Of a stretch of DNA of 52,383 nucleotides, positions 41,668 through 49,313 are shown in pieces; the stretch's first letter is position 1; the number at the start of each line of letters is the position of its first letter. Under the pieces are notes generated by a model. It was given only the letters and a program-made list of their open reading frames with translations, had not been told where the DNA came from and did not search any database. The DNA comes from Mucilaginibacter sp. SG564. Lineage in GTDB: Bacteria > Bacteroidota > Bacteroidia > Sphingobacteriales > Sphingobacteriaceae. The stretch spans positions 1-52,383 of the forward strand of contig NZ_JABGNA010000021.1 of the NCBI RefSeq assembly GCF_013149275.1, given 5' to 3'. The position numbers and the translations under genes are program-made.

Positions 41668-42219
41668 ATGGAGCATCATATAGAGGCATTAATTTTCGCG
41701 TCGGAGCAAGGTATTCGTACGGAGGAGATCATGTACTGTCTCCAGGCGGCCTTTGAGCGTGATTTCACTGCCGACGAGGTGAATGAAAGCTTAACAGCTA
41801 TCAAAAACAAGTATAGTGATGACAGCCTGGCCATTGAGTTGGTAAAAATCAACAATGGGTACCAATTTCTCACCAAAAAACAATACCACCCGGTTATTAA
41901 CTTATTACAGCTGCAGCGTTCCAAAAAAAGGTTAAGTCAGGCTGCTTTAGAAACACTGGCTATTATTGCCTACAAGCAGCCGGTAACCAAAACCGATGTG
42001 GAGCAGATACGCGGTGTAAATTGTGATTATTCGATACAAAAATTGCTGGAAAAAGACCTGATCGCTATAATTGGGAAGTCGGAAGGCGTAGGAAAACCCA
42101 TTTTATATGGCACCAGCGGCATGTTTATGGACTACTTTGGTATAAATAGCATAGATGAATTACCTCAGATTAAGGATTTTACAACCAACACCGTGGCCAT
42201 AGGCGAACAAACAGAATAA
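41668..42219 (+). CDS. scpB: segregation and condensation protein B
   Basis: The 183-residue protein has the twin winged-helix plan of ScpB, which with ScpA bridges SMC heads during chromosome condensation. Visible segments are HIEALIFASEQGIRTEEI, the central SKKRLSQAALETLAIIAYKQPVTKTDVEQIRGVNCDYSIQKLLEKDLI (family core) and GKPILYGTSGMFMDYFGI. ATG 41668 is chosen; a GTG frame reaching upstream to 41599 crosses the word hairpin. scpA and smc are not in the window. Confidence 0.95.
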   Translation: MEHHIEALIFASEQGIRTEEIMYCLQAAFERDFTADEVNESLTAIKNKYSDDSLAIELVKINNGYQFLTKKQYHPVINLLQLQRSKKRLSQAALETLAIIAYKQPVTKTDVEQIRGVNCDYSIQKLLEKDLIAIIGKSEGVGKPILYGTSGMFMDYFGINSIDELPQIKDFTTNTVAIGEQTE

Positions 42220-42346
42220 TTTTAAAAGATATTTTTAATAAAAATGATTTTAATTATTTTTACTACTGAATTAGCCGCCAGAATAAAAACAACCTAAGGC
42301 CGATTTAAATTATATTGATAAAGTTTTACTAAAAAAATCCGTTACA

Positions 42347-42547
42347 ATGGGAACGCCAAAAAAACCGAGCACTAAAAAGATCGACAACTCAGAAGACGAA
42401 AATGATGACGATGATGATCTATCGCTTACTCCGAAAAAGAAAAAAGTGATTGATGAGGATGAGGATGATTATGATCTACCTTTAGATGATGACCTGGGCA
42501 GAGGAGGATACGAGTCTTTTGACGATGACGACGACGACGACTTTTAA
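42347..42547 (+). CDS. small acidic protein of unknown function
   Basis: The 66-residue protein is almost wholly charged: a Lys-rich start (GTPKKPSTKKI), two acidic runs (DENDDDDDL, DEDEDDYDL) split by TPKKKKVI, and a C-terminus of seven Asp and a Phe. It would be disordered and cytosolic. The DDDDDDF-type tail recalls acidic C-terminal tips of DNA-mimic or SSB-like proteins, which is only an analogy. The codon use is ordinary and it has its own terminator, so it is likely to be expressed. Confidence 0.7.
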   Translation: MGTPKKPSTKKIDNSEDENDDDDDLSLTPKKKKVIDEDEDDYDLPLDDDLGRGGYESFDDDDDDDF

Positions 42548-42570
42548 TTTTTAAGATACACCCATTTACA

Positions 42571-42606
42571 AAAGCATTCAGTGGCATGCCCTGGATGCTT
42601 TTTTTT
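42571..42606 (+). terminator. intrinsic terminator after the acidic protein gene
   Basis: AAAGCATTCAG pairs with CTGGATGCTTT (one G-U pair) around a TGGCATGCC loop, followed by an eight-T run. The T-run overlaps the -7 box of the next gene. Confidence 0.85.
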
Positions 42607-42613
42607 ATATTTG
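42606..42613 (+). promoter_or_regulatory. -7 box TATATTTG for the GNAT-like gene
   Basis: A perfect TAnnTTTG box starts inside the T-run of the preceding terminator and lies 18 bases before ATG 42632. There is no room for a -33 box outside the terminator hairpin, so the two signals are superposed. Confidence 0.5.
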
Positions 42614-42631
42614 GCCGTCAGCAACATCCCT

Positions 42632-43750
42632 ATGACCATTACAGAAGTAAAAAAAACAGTCACTAAAAAAGCATTCTTAAACGTAGCCCGTATTATTTAT
42701 AAAGATGATAAAACGTGGGTTTGTCCGCTTGATAATGATATTGAAGCTGTATTTGATCCGGCAAAAAACAACTTTCACCAGGATGGAAAATGCACCCGCT
42801 GGATACTTACCGATGATAACAACCAATTAATTGGCCGTGTGGCTGCATTCATCAATAATAAAAAGGCTTATCATTACGAACAGCCAACCGGTGGGATGGG
42901 CTTTTTTGAATGTATTGATAACCAGGATGCTGCTTTTCTATTGTTCGATACTGCTAAAAAATGGCTGCAGGATAACGGCATGCAAGCTATGGACGGCCCT
43001 ATCAATTTTGGCGAGAACGATAACTTCTGGGGATTACTGGTAGAGGGCTTTACCCATCCCTCCTACGGGATGAATTACAATCCTCCCTACTATAAGGCCT
43101 TTTTTGAAGCTTATGGTTTTAAAACCCTTTACGAACAGATCACCAATCACCTGGATGTGCATAAGCCTTTTTCAGAGCGGTTCACTAAAATTGCTAATTG
43201 GGTGATCAAAAAACCGGGGTATGATTTCCGGCATTTCCGGGTAAAGGAAATGGAAAAATTTGCCGCCGATTTTATAGAGATATACAATGATGCCTGGCGC
43301 GATTTTGAAAATTTCGTCCCCATAACGCATGCTACCATCGCCGAAAGCTTTGAGAAGATGAAACCCCTGATGGATGAAAAACTCATCTGGTTTGCCTATA
43401 TCGACGATGAACCAGCCTCATTTATCATCATTTTACCCGATGCCAATCAGATGCTTAAACCACTTAACGGAAAGTTAAACCTGATCGGCAAACTTAAATT
43501 TTTGTATTACCGCTGGAAGGGTGTATCCCGTATGCGTGCCATTGTAATGGGCACCAAACAAAAATTCCAGAAGCATGGTTTGGAATCGGCTATATTTATC
43601 AAGTTAAAGGAATACGTTTTGCCTTTAAAGCAATATAATGAGCTGGAACTATCGTGGGTTGGGGATTTTAACGAGAAAATGATAGCTATCCACAGTGCGG
43701 TAGGAGCCACATTTGGCAAAAAGCATTTAACAATGCGTTATATTTTTTAA
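42632..43750 (+). CDS. GNAT-like acyltransferase, function unknown
   Basis: The 372-residue protein has an N-terminal acyltransferase-like half: AFLNVARIIYKDDKTWVCPLD, LIGRVAAFINNKKAYHYEQPTGGMGFFECIDNQDAAFLLFDTA and GPINFGENDNFWGLLVEGF, in which YxxxxxGGMGFFE resembles GNAT beta strands around the acetyl-CoA site. The C-terminal half is a second domain ending GVSRMRAIVMGTKQKFQKHG. Substrate is unknown. The GTG-started extension to 42581 would begin in the terminator and is rejected. Confidence 0.72.
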   Translation: MTITEVKKTVTKKAFLNVARIIYKDDKTWVCPLDNDIEAVFDPAKNNFHQDGKCTRWILTDDNNQLIGRVAAFINNKKAYHYEQPTGGMGFFECIDNQDAAFLLFDTAKKWLQDNGMQAMDGPINFGENDNFWGLLVEGFTHPSYGMNYNPPYYKAFFEAYGFKTLYEQITNHLDVHKPFSERFTKIANWVIKKPGYDFRHFRVKEMEKFAADFIEIYNDAWRDFENFVPITHATIAESFEKMKPLMDEKLIWFAYIDDEPASFIIILPDANQMLKPLNGKLNLIGKLKFLYYRWKGVSRMRAIVMGTKQKFQKHGLESAIFIKLKEYVLPLKQYNELELSWVGDFNEKMIAIHSAVGATFGKKHLTMRYIF

Positions 43751-43779
43751 CTAGCCCGGCATTACACCGGGCGTTAAAA

Positions 43780-44121
43780 TTATGCTGTAGCTTTGGAGTG
43801 CCTTAATTCTTCGAATAATTCGATCACTTTCTTTTGCAGATCGATAACCTCTGTTTCCCGATCCATCAACCGTTTATTAACGGTTTCAAGTTCATTAACA
43901 AATTTCTGATCATGCTCAGCATCATTAAAGGTAAGCAATTGAACAACAGACATTTCGAACAAAGTTGCAATTTGTTCAAGTCTCGATAAATTGATGTCAG
44001 TTATTCCGGTTTCAATCTTTGAAAAGGCCGGAATAGAGATATCTAATCGTTTTGCAACATCTTCCTGGCTCCACCCTTTTTGATGACGTAACAGTCTGAT
44101 TTTTTTCCCAAGTGTTTTCAT
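43780..44121 (-). CDS. XRE-family helix-turn-helix regulator with coiled coil
   Basis: The 113-residue protein begins with an XRE/Cro helix-turn-helix: KKIRLLRHQKGWSQEDVAKRLDISIPAFSKIETGITDINLSRLEQIA. A C-terminal coiled coil of about 40 residues follows (NELETVNKRLMDRETEVIDLQKKVIELFEEL), presumably for dimerisation. No toxin or phage genes are adjacent. Its promoter region contains a perfect TTTCGCGAAA palindrome, a candidate operator for itself. Confidence 0.9.
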   Translation of the reverse strand: MKTLGKKIRLLRHQKGWSQEDVAKRLDISIPAFSKIETGITDINLSRLEQIATLFEMSVVQLLTFNDAEHDQKFVNELETVNKRLMDRETEVIDLQKKVIELFEELRHSKATA

Positions 44122-44148
44122 GTAAGTTTAATAATAGTAATAGTTAGG

Positions 44149-44158
44149 TTTCGCGAAA
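44149..44158 (-). promoter_or_regulatory. TTTCGCGAAA palindrome upstream of XRE gene
   Basis: This perfect 10-base palindrome lies 27 bases from the minus-strand ATG. Read on the minus strand it overlaps TAACTTTC, a near-match to the -7 box. A dimeric XRE protein bound here would block its own promoter. Confidence 0.5.
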
Positions 44159-44378
44159 GTTAATTACTTTACAATAGTATTTATTATTACGCTAATTATC
44201 AACTAATTTGCATTTTTTTTTATTTAAAAGTGAAACTTTTTTAAACAATCTTCGTTTAAGGTTTTTTTGCTGCACAGAAGTGTATTCTTAACAATCATTA
44301 AATCAGCACATTAATTCTTAATTAAGTTATTATTTATCAGCAAAAAGTAATTTAATGTTAATATAATCAAAATCCTCA

Positions 44379-44407
44379 TTGTTATAAAATTATAAATCCT
44401 ACTTTTG
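44379..44407 (+). promoter_or_regulatory. Rrf2 gene promoter TTG-N18-TACTTTTG
   Basis: TTG at 44379-44381 and TACTTTTG at 44400-44407 are 18 bases apart. The start codon is 23 bases downstream, after the operator at 44410. Confidence 0.65.
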
Positions 44408-44409
44408 TA

Positions 44410-44430
44410 CTGTAACTTTTTTAATTACAG
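44410..44430 (+). promoter_or_regulatory. operator CTGTAAC-N7-ATTACAG (site 1)
   Basis: This 21-base inverted repeat ends on the base before the Rrf2 ATG. The dyad is CTGTAA/TTACAG. A matching site with identical spacing, CTGTAAC-N7-ATTACAT, lies upstream of the next gene, so a common binding protein is likely, most simply Rrf2 itself. Confidence 0.75.
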
Positions 44431-44838
44431 ATGAACGGGCAATTTCAGATAGCAATCCATATCCTCACCCTTCTTGACCAGGCGGGCGATGATCTGTTAT
44501 CGTCTGAGTATATTGCCGGCAGCATCAACATAAACCCGGTATTGGTGCGTAAAGAAATACGAAACCTGCGCAACTACGGATTGATCAACAGTAAAGAAGG
44601 GAAAACCGGCGGATATAGCCTGGCAAAAGCTTCAGCCAAAATTGTATTGGCCGATGTATACAAGGCAGTAAAAAGCCACCCGGCGCTGGGACAGGCAAAA
44701 AATCTCCCAAATCCCGCCTGTGCTGTTGGCCGCCAAATCAATCAACACCTGGATGATTTGGCTGCCGAAGTAGATACGGCCATCGTTGGTAAATTAACTA
44801 AAATTACCCTGGCAGATTTTAGCCAAAAATTTAAATAA
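44431..44838 (+). CDS. Rrf2-family transcriptional regulator
   Basis: The 135-residue protein has the Rrf2 winged helix: FQIAIHILTLLDQAGDDLLSSEYIAGSININPVLVRKEIRNLRNYGLI and the wing SKEGKTGGYSLAK. Iron-sulfur members have three cysteines; this one has a single Cys (PACAVG), so it should not bind a cluster and is closer to the YwnA-like group. A CTGTAAC-N7-ATTACA operator lies at its own start and before the following gene. It is probably a repressor of both. Confidence 0.92.
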   Translation: MNGQFQIAIHILTLLDQAGDDLLSSEYIAGSININPVLVRKEIRNLRNYGLINSKEGKTGGYSLAKASAKIVLADVYKAVKSHPALGQAKNLPNPACAVGRQINQHLDDLAAEVDTAIVGKLTKITLADFSQKFK

Positions 44839-44854
44839 TTTTTTTTAAACAAAA

Positions 44855-44875
44855 CTGTAACAAATTAAATTACAT
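44855..44875 (+). promoter_or_regulatory. operator CTGTAAC-N7-ATTACAT (site 2)
   Basis: The 21-base site has the same arms and spacing as site 1 but a different centre (AAATTAA against TTTTTTA). It starts 17 bases after the Rrf2 stop and ends 17 bases before the next ATG, giving the downstream gene its own point of control. Confidence 0.72.
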
Positions 44876-44892
44876 ATAAAAACAAATCCATT

Positions 44893-45546
44893 ATGAAATT
44901 AGCATTGATAGGCGCCACAGGCAATGTAGGCCAAACCATTTTAAAAGAAGCCTTATTACGCGGACACGAGGTAACCGCTATTGCCCGCGACCCCAAAAAA
45001 CTAAATATCACCAACAGTAAATTAACCATAAAAGCTGTTGACGTATTTAATGTTGATAGCCTGGCTGATGTACTTAAAGGTCATGACGCTGTAATTAGCG
45101 CTTACAACTCTGGTTGGACAAACCCTAACATCTATGATGATTTTATCGCAGGTTCTGAAGCTATCCAGCAAGCGGTAAAGCAATCAGGTGTTAAGCGCCT
45201 GTTGGTTATTGGAGGCGCAGGAAGCCTGGAAATAGCCCCTGGTCTTCAACTGGTTGATTCTCCTAACTTTCCTGCAGCTTACAAACCAGGCGCCTCTGCA
45301 GCACGTGATTATTTAAACATCCTTCGCAAAGAAGAAGATCTGGATTGGACATTTTTAAGTCCGGCGATTAATATGCACCCTGATGCGCACGGCGAACCCA
45401 CCAGGAAATTCCGTTTAGGTACCGATCAACCGGTATTTAATGAAAAAGGAGAAAACAATATTCTTATTGAGGACCTCGCTGTAGCAGTTATTGATGAACT
45501 GGAAAATAACCAGTTTATCAAACGGAGGTTTACTCTGGGTTACTAA
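44893..45546 (+). CDS. NAD(P)H-binding oxidoreductase-like protein
   Basis: The 217-residue Rossmann protein begins KLALIGATGNVGQTILKEALLRGHEVTAIARDP, an NAD(P)(H)-binding atypical SDR of the NmrA/YwnB type. It has no clear catalytic Tyr-xxx-Lys, and a mid segment RLLVIGGAGSLEIAPGLQLVDSPNFPAAY is conserved in this group. In Bacillus a similar ywnA-ywnB pair exists, an Rrf2 regulator with this type of protein; here the order is the same and an operator precedes it. The physiological substrate is unknown. Confidence 0.87.
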   Translation: MKLALIGATGNVGQTILKEALLRGHEVTAIARDPKKLNITNSKLTIKAVDVFNVDSLADVLKGHDAVISAYNSGWTNPNIYDDFIAGSEAIQQAVKQSGVKRLLVIGGAGSLEIAPGLQLVDSPNFPAAYKPGASAARDYLNILRKEEDLDWTFLSPAINMHPDAHGEPTRKFRLGTDQPVFNEKGENNILIEDLAVAVIDELENNQFIKRRFTLGY

Positions 45547-45562
45547 TAGTCCTTCTTTACTT

Positions 45563-45640
45563 GTCATGCTGAGCGCAGCGAAGCATCTATTAGCTGACAT
45601 ACATAAGCGTCGATAGATCCTTCACTGCGTTCAGGATGAC
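45563..45640. repeat. dispersed palindrome, GTCATCCTGAGG family (copy 3)
   Basis: GTCATGCTGAGCGCAGCGAAGCATCTAT pairs with ATAGATCCTTCACTGCGTTCAGGATGAC. It lies in the convergent gap between the NAD(P)-binding gene and prmA. The tip AGCTGACATACATAAGCG is unlike those of the other copies. Confidence 0.85.
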
Positions 45641-45656
45641 ATATTAAAAGAGTTTG

Positions 45657-46493
45657 CTACTTTACAAACTTGGCAGCTACCCAGTCATTCGTTTTTTTGT
45701 GGCTGATGTATTTTAAGCCATGTTTCCGCGCCTCATCGGTAATGATCTCCAGGTCTGGCGACTCATAGAAACCACTGAAATAAATTTCTCCTCCTTGCTT
45801 TAACACCTCGGCGTAACGTTCCATTTGATCGAGCAGGATATTACGGTTAATATTGGCCAGGATAATATCATATTGCTCATTCGGGATCACTTCTTTTGAG
45901 CCACACAACGGAGTGATATTGGTTATATGATTAAGGGCAGAATTTTCGATAGTACTGTCATAGCATACCGAATCATAATCTATCGCGGCAATTTCGGCAG
46001 CGTTCAGTTTAGCGGCCATAATGGCCAGGATACCTGTACCACAACCCATATCCAGTACTTTTTTACCAGCGAAATCATTTTCCAGGATCAATTCCAGCAT
46101 CATAGATGTGGTTTGATGGTGCCCTGTACCAAAAGCCATCTTCGGATCGATCACGATCTCATAAGGAAACTCAGGCTTAGCCGGGTGAAAAGTAGCGCGC
46201 ACGTATATTTTATCCCCTATCTCTATCGGTTCAAAATTACTTTCCCATACTTCGTTCCAATTTTTTTGTGGAATAAGAGTTATCTCATAACTAAAGGTGA
46301 ACATATCCTGGTAGGGCAACAATTGCTCTTTCAATTGCTGTTCATTGAAATCATCGGTCGGTATATATGCCTTAAACCCAAATTCCAGTTCTTCAAAAGT
46401 ATCAAAACCAATCTCGCCCAGAGCATTGATCAGCAGGTCCTGCTGATAATCTTCGGTAGTAATGGTGGTAAAAAGTAATTCGTAATAGTTCAT
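45657..46493 (-). CDS. prmA: ribosomal protein L11 methyltransferase
   Basis: The 278-residue enzyme transfers methyl groups to L11. It has an N-terminal substrate-recognition domain of about 100 residues followed by the class I methyltransferase core. The SAM-binding motif is VLDMGCGTGILAIMAAKLNAAEIAAIDYD, with motif IV in DIILANINRNILLDQM. GTGHHQTTSMMLELI before motif I is typical of PrmA. Length is normal. It shares a strand with the small membrane protein and tpiA upstream. Confidence 0.94.
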   Translation of the reverse strand: MNYYELLFTTITTEDYQQDLLINALGEIGFDTFEELEFGFKAYIPTDDFNEQQLKEQLLPYQDMFTFSYEITLIPQKNWNEVWESNFEPIEIGDKIYVRATFHPAKPEFPYEIVIDPKMAFGTGHHQTTSMMLELILENDFAGKKVLDMGCGTGILAIMAAKLNAAEIAAIDYDSVCYDSTIENSALNHITNITPLCGSKEVIPNEQYDIILANINRNILLDQMERYAEVLKQGGEIYFSGFYESPDLEIITDEARKHGLKYISHKKTNDWVAAKFVK

Positions 46494-46529
46494 TATTAAT
46501 GATTAGTAAAATCAGGGGTGAGTATTTCT

Positions 46530-47003
46530 TTACACCGGGGTTTCAACCGCTTCTGGCATTGGTGTTTTGGCAAACTTGCGCCTGTCCATCAAAAACAAAA
46601 TGACAAAGGTAATTACCCAGTAAAAAAGCTGAATTTCTGATAAATACCACCAAAAGCTATAGAAAGGCTTAGTCCCTTCGGCCTGATCCCATATAATGTA
46701 GCTGATAGAGCCCGCAAAGGCTATACAAACTACCGCAATACAAACCCCGATAATTAAACGCGCTTTGAAGCTTTTTACAGCGTAGTTATCCCATAAGGGC
46801 ACTACGATGAGGTACTGAGTTAAAATGCCAACCGCAAGTAACAGAGGCCAGAAAAGGTGAAAGTAAGCCATTAAACTGTATAAATTACCATCACCTATCT
46901 CAATCAGCTTCATGGGGTGACTGGGCATATTATACTCAACCACGGCCCAATAAATGCCGAAATCAATTAAGATGGGTAAAATAACTTTTAACAGCTTCCT
47001 CAT
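46530..47003 (-). CDS. hypothetical small integral membrane protein
   Basis: The 157-residue protein has four hydrophobic helices (VILPILIDFGIYWAVV, LMAYFHLFWPLLLAVGILTQYLIVV, LIIGVCIAVVCIAFAGSISYII, IQLFYWVITFVILFLM) and a charged tail (DRRKFAKTPMPEAVETPV). No family is recognised. It stands 36 bases upstream of prmA on the same strand and may be co-transcribed, without evidence of a shared role. Confidence 0.72.
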   Translation of the reverse strand: MRKLLKVILPILIDFGIYWAVVEYNMPSHPMKLIEIGDGNLYSLMAYFHLFWPLLLAVGILTQYLIVVPLWDNYAVKSFKARLIIGVCIAVVCIAFAGSISYIIWDQAEGTKPFYSFWWYLSEIQLFYWVITFVILFLMDRRKFAKTPMPEAVETPV

Positions 47004-47142
47004 GCAGATTTGAGATGTGAGATATTAGATTTGAGATTATTGGATGCTCCATTAAACACCTTAAAGCCTATTCTGTTTCAGGCATAAAAAAGCTTGGTGT
47101 TATTTGCCTCATATCCCATATCTCACATCTCTTATCTAATTT
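47004..47142. repeat. locus-specific word hairpin, GAGATGTGAGATATTAGATTTGAG vocabulary
   Basis: The left arm repeats AGATTTGAGATGTGAGATATTAGATTTGAGATT; the right arm is CTCATATCCCATATCTCACATCTCTTATCTAATTT. All words are GAGATnTGAGAT variants. It lies between tpiA and the membrane protein gene, in the direction of transcription. A right-arm-like half (CATGTTTCAGATCTCACATCTGA) also occurs at 24097-24118. Confidence 0.75.
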
Positions 47143-47905
47143 AATTGAATACTTTTACAATATCCACAAAATCGCGCGATTTAAGGGAAGCGCCGCCAAT
47201 TAACCCACCATCAATATCTGGCTGGGCAAACAACTCGGGAGCGTTTTTAGGGTTGCAGCTGCCTCCATATAAAATAGTGGTGTTATCGGCTACTTCCTGG
47301 CTGTATTTGGCAACAATCTCCTTACGGATAAACGCGTGAATTTCCTGTGCTTGTTCTGATGACGCGGTTACACCTGTGCCAATAGCCCAAACTGGTTCAT
47401 ACGCAATAACTAATTTGGAAAAGTGAGCGGCATCCAGGTGAAACACACCTTCAACCAGCTGGCTTTTGATGATATCAAAATGCTGGTTAGCTTCGCGTTC
47501 TTGCAGGGTTTCGCCAATGCAAAATATCGGACGAAGATCATTTGCCAGTACAGTATCTATTTTTTTGGCAAGCAATTCATTAGTCTCGCCAAAATACTGG
47601 CGGCGTTCTGAGTGGCCCAGGATCACATAAGCGGCACCTATAGATTTGATCATCTTAGCAGATGTTTCGCCGGTATATGCTCCGGATTCCGCCTGGTGGG
47701 CGTTCTGCGCCCCTAATGAAACTTTGGTATATCCTTTTGCCAGTTGTACCAGGCTATGCAGATGTATGAACGGACTGCAAATAACCGCTTCCTGTGTACC
47801 GGTCACTTCATCTTTTACCATATTGATGATCTCAGAAAATACACCCAAACCTTCATTATAGTCAAGGTTCATTTTCCAGTTACCGGCAACAATTTTTTTT
47901 CTCAT
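47141..47905 (-). CDS. tpiA: triosephosphate isomerase
   Basis: The 254-residue TIM barrel interconverts dihydroxyacetone phosphate and glyceraldehyde 3-phosphate. Active-site Lys is in GNWKMNLDY, catalytic His in GHSERRQYFGE, catalytic Glu in AYEPVWAIGTG (loop 6 follows), and the phosphate-binding GGS and GGASLKS are near the C-terminus. All standard residues are present. The start is fixed by the MRKKIVAGNWKMN opening. Confidence 0.98.
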   Translation of the reverse strand: MRKKIVAGNWKMNLDYNEGLGVFSEIINMVKDEVTGTQEAVICSPFIHLHSLVQLAKGYTKVSLGAQNAHQAESGAYTGETSAKMIKSIGAAYVILGHSERRQYFGETNELLAKKIDTVLANDLRPIFCIGETLQEREANQHFDIIKSQLVEGVFHLDAAHFSKLVIAYEPVWAIGTGVTASSEQAQEIHAFIRKEIVAKYSQEVADNTTILYGGSCNPKNAPELFAQPDIDGGLIGGASLKSRDFVDIVKVFN

Positions 47906-47964
47906 GATGTTGTTTTTAGTTGATTATGTTTAGTGAGTTTATGCAGTTGATTGGGTTGATTAGG

Positions 47965-48052
47965 TTGTCTGAATCAGAATTTAAGAATTTTCAAAATTGA
48001 TAAGCCAAAATCTTGTTAATCCTTAAATTCTGAAAATTCTGATTCAGACAAA
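47965..48052. repeat. hairpin of the TTGTCTGAATCAGAATTT family (copy B)
   Basis: The 18-base outer arms TTGTCTGAATCAGAATTT and AAATTCTGATTCAGACAA pair exactly and equal the outer arms at 26609-26700. The interior is different but built from similar AATTTTC/GAAAATT words. It fills the gap between the GlmU-like gene and tpiA. Confidence 0.9.
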
Positions 48053-48062
48053 ATAAATAATA

Positions 48063-49247
48063 CTAAAACCGTCTGTATTCTTCAGTTAATTCAAATATTT
48101 TCTTCAATATATCCTGTTCGGTTTCATCAAACGTCCGGTGTTCACGGCGTTCAAAAACTTTTTGCGCGGTTTCGAGCATTTTATGGAGCACGTAAACTTC
48201 AAAACCGGCTGCGCCCCCCCATGAAAAATCAGGTACAAAATTACGCGGAAAGCCTGCACCAAAAACATTAGCCCCTACCCCTACTACGCTACCGGTATTG
48301 AACATGGTATTGATACCGCATTTGGCATGATCGGCCATGATCAAACCGCAGAATTGCAGTCCTGTTTTACGGAAACGCTGCGTCGTATAATCCCACAGTT
48401 TTACCTCTGCATAATTATTTTTGAGGTTGGAGTTATTGGAATCGGCTCCAATATTGCACCATTCACCCAGTACAGAGTTACCCAGGTAGCCTTCATGCCC
48501 CTTAGATGAATATCCCCAGATCACCGCGTTATTGATTTCGCCGCCAACTCGTGAATATGGCCCAACCGTTGTAGCGCCATATATCTTTGTCCCCATTTTT
48601 ACCTGCGAATGTTCGCAAATGGCAAAAGGGCCGCGAATGTGGGTACCTTCCCAAACTTCGGTATTGCCGGATAAATATATTGGCCCGTTGGTGGTATTAA
48701 ATGTAGAACATTCGGCAACCGCGCCTTCTTCGGCAAAAAAATCATTACCGATAATTACGTTTGTGCTGCTTACAACCGCACTCGTACGTCCTTTGGTAAG
48801 CAATTGAAAATCCTTACGCAATTCAATATCATTCTTGCTGAAAATATCCTCCGGATAACGGATAGCCACAAAAAGGCTTGTATAACTAATTACGCTACCA
48901 AACCCGGCTTCCGGATCAAAATTGCCCGCGTCGGTTTGATTTAGCCTTACAGCCAGCAGTAAGTCGTTATATTTAAGCGCCTGCCCGGTTTGCAGTTTAT
49001 CGATAGCCTCCAGCAGGTTTTCATCCGGGCAAACGGCTCCGTTTATAAATAAATTATCAGTACCGATCCTGGCAGGATATTTAGCCTGTAAGTAATCGGC
49101 AGTATGAAAAGAAGATGTTGTATTTAAATGTCTTGCCCACTTTTCGGCTATAGTTAATATCCCCAACCGCAAATCAGCAACAGGCCGGGTATGTGTCAGG
49201 GGTAATAGCGTTTGGCGTGCGTTATCGTCAAAAAGAATAATAGACAT
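48063..49247 (-). CDS. GlmU-like sugar nucleotidyltransferase / left-handed beta-helix protein
   Basis: The 394-residue protein begins with a divergent nucleotidyltransferase half (SIILFDDNARQTLLPLTHTRPVADLRLGIL), which has the TRP...R loop but not the full G-x-G-T-R of GlmU. The C-terminal half is a left-handed beta-helix of hexapeptide repeats (VIIGNDFFAEEG, VKMGTKIYGATTVGPYSRVGGEINNAVI, SVVGVGANVFG). Such GlmU-family proteins accompany tpiA and prmA in some Bacteroidota. It may use a non-glucosamine substrate. Cytosolic and probably trimeric. Confidence 0.87.
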   Translation of the reverse strand: MSIILFDDNARQTLLPLTHTRPVADLRLGILTIAEKWARHLNTTSSFHTADYLQAKYPARIGTDNLFINGAVCPDENLLEAIDKLQTGQALKYNDLLLAVRLNQTDAGNFDPEAGFGSVISYTSLFVAIRYPEDIFSKNDIELRKDFQLLTKGRTSAVVSSTNVIIGNDFFAEEGAVAECSTFNTTNGPIYLSGNTEVWEGTHIRGPFAICEHSQVKMGTKIYGATTVGPYSRVGGEINNAVIWGYSSKGHEGYLGNSVLGEWCNIGADSNNSNLKNNYAEVKLWDYTTQRFRKTGLQFCGLIMADHAKCGINTMFNTGSVVGVGANVFGAGFPRNFVPDFSWGGAAGFEVYVLHKMLETAQKVFERREHRTFDETEQDILKKIFELTEEYRRF

Positions 49248-49260
49248 GGCACAAAAATAA

Positions 49261-49289
49261 AAAAAGTCGCCCGATGTATCGGGCGACTT
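49261..49289 (-). terminator. intrinsic terminator after rpmE2
   Basis: AAGTCGCCCGAT pairs perfectly with ATCGGGCGACTT around GT. On the minus strand it ends in a run of Ts, so it terminates the rpmE2 message before the GlmU-like gene. Confidence 0.88.
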
Positions 49290-49313
49290 GTAAATATTTA
49301 ATTCAACAAAAAA

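Larger units (their letters stand above)
44122..44430. other. AT-rich divergent spacer between XRE and Rrf2 genes
   Basis: The 309-base gap has no coding frame of note. It holds the XRE-side palindrome (44149-44158) and the Rrf2 promoter/operator (44379-44430); the middle is simply A/T-rich with poly-T runs. Confidence 0.55.

Noticed and set aside
42581..42631. upstream GTG extension of the GNAT-like gene
   Set aside because: It would start within the preceding terminator hairpin and before the -7 box.
20193..48052. CRISPR array
   Set aside because: The repeats are inverted and of irregular size, with no regular spacers and no cas genes.
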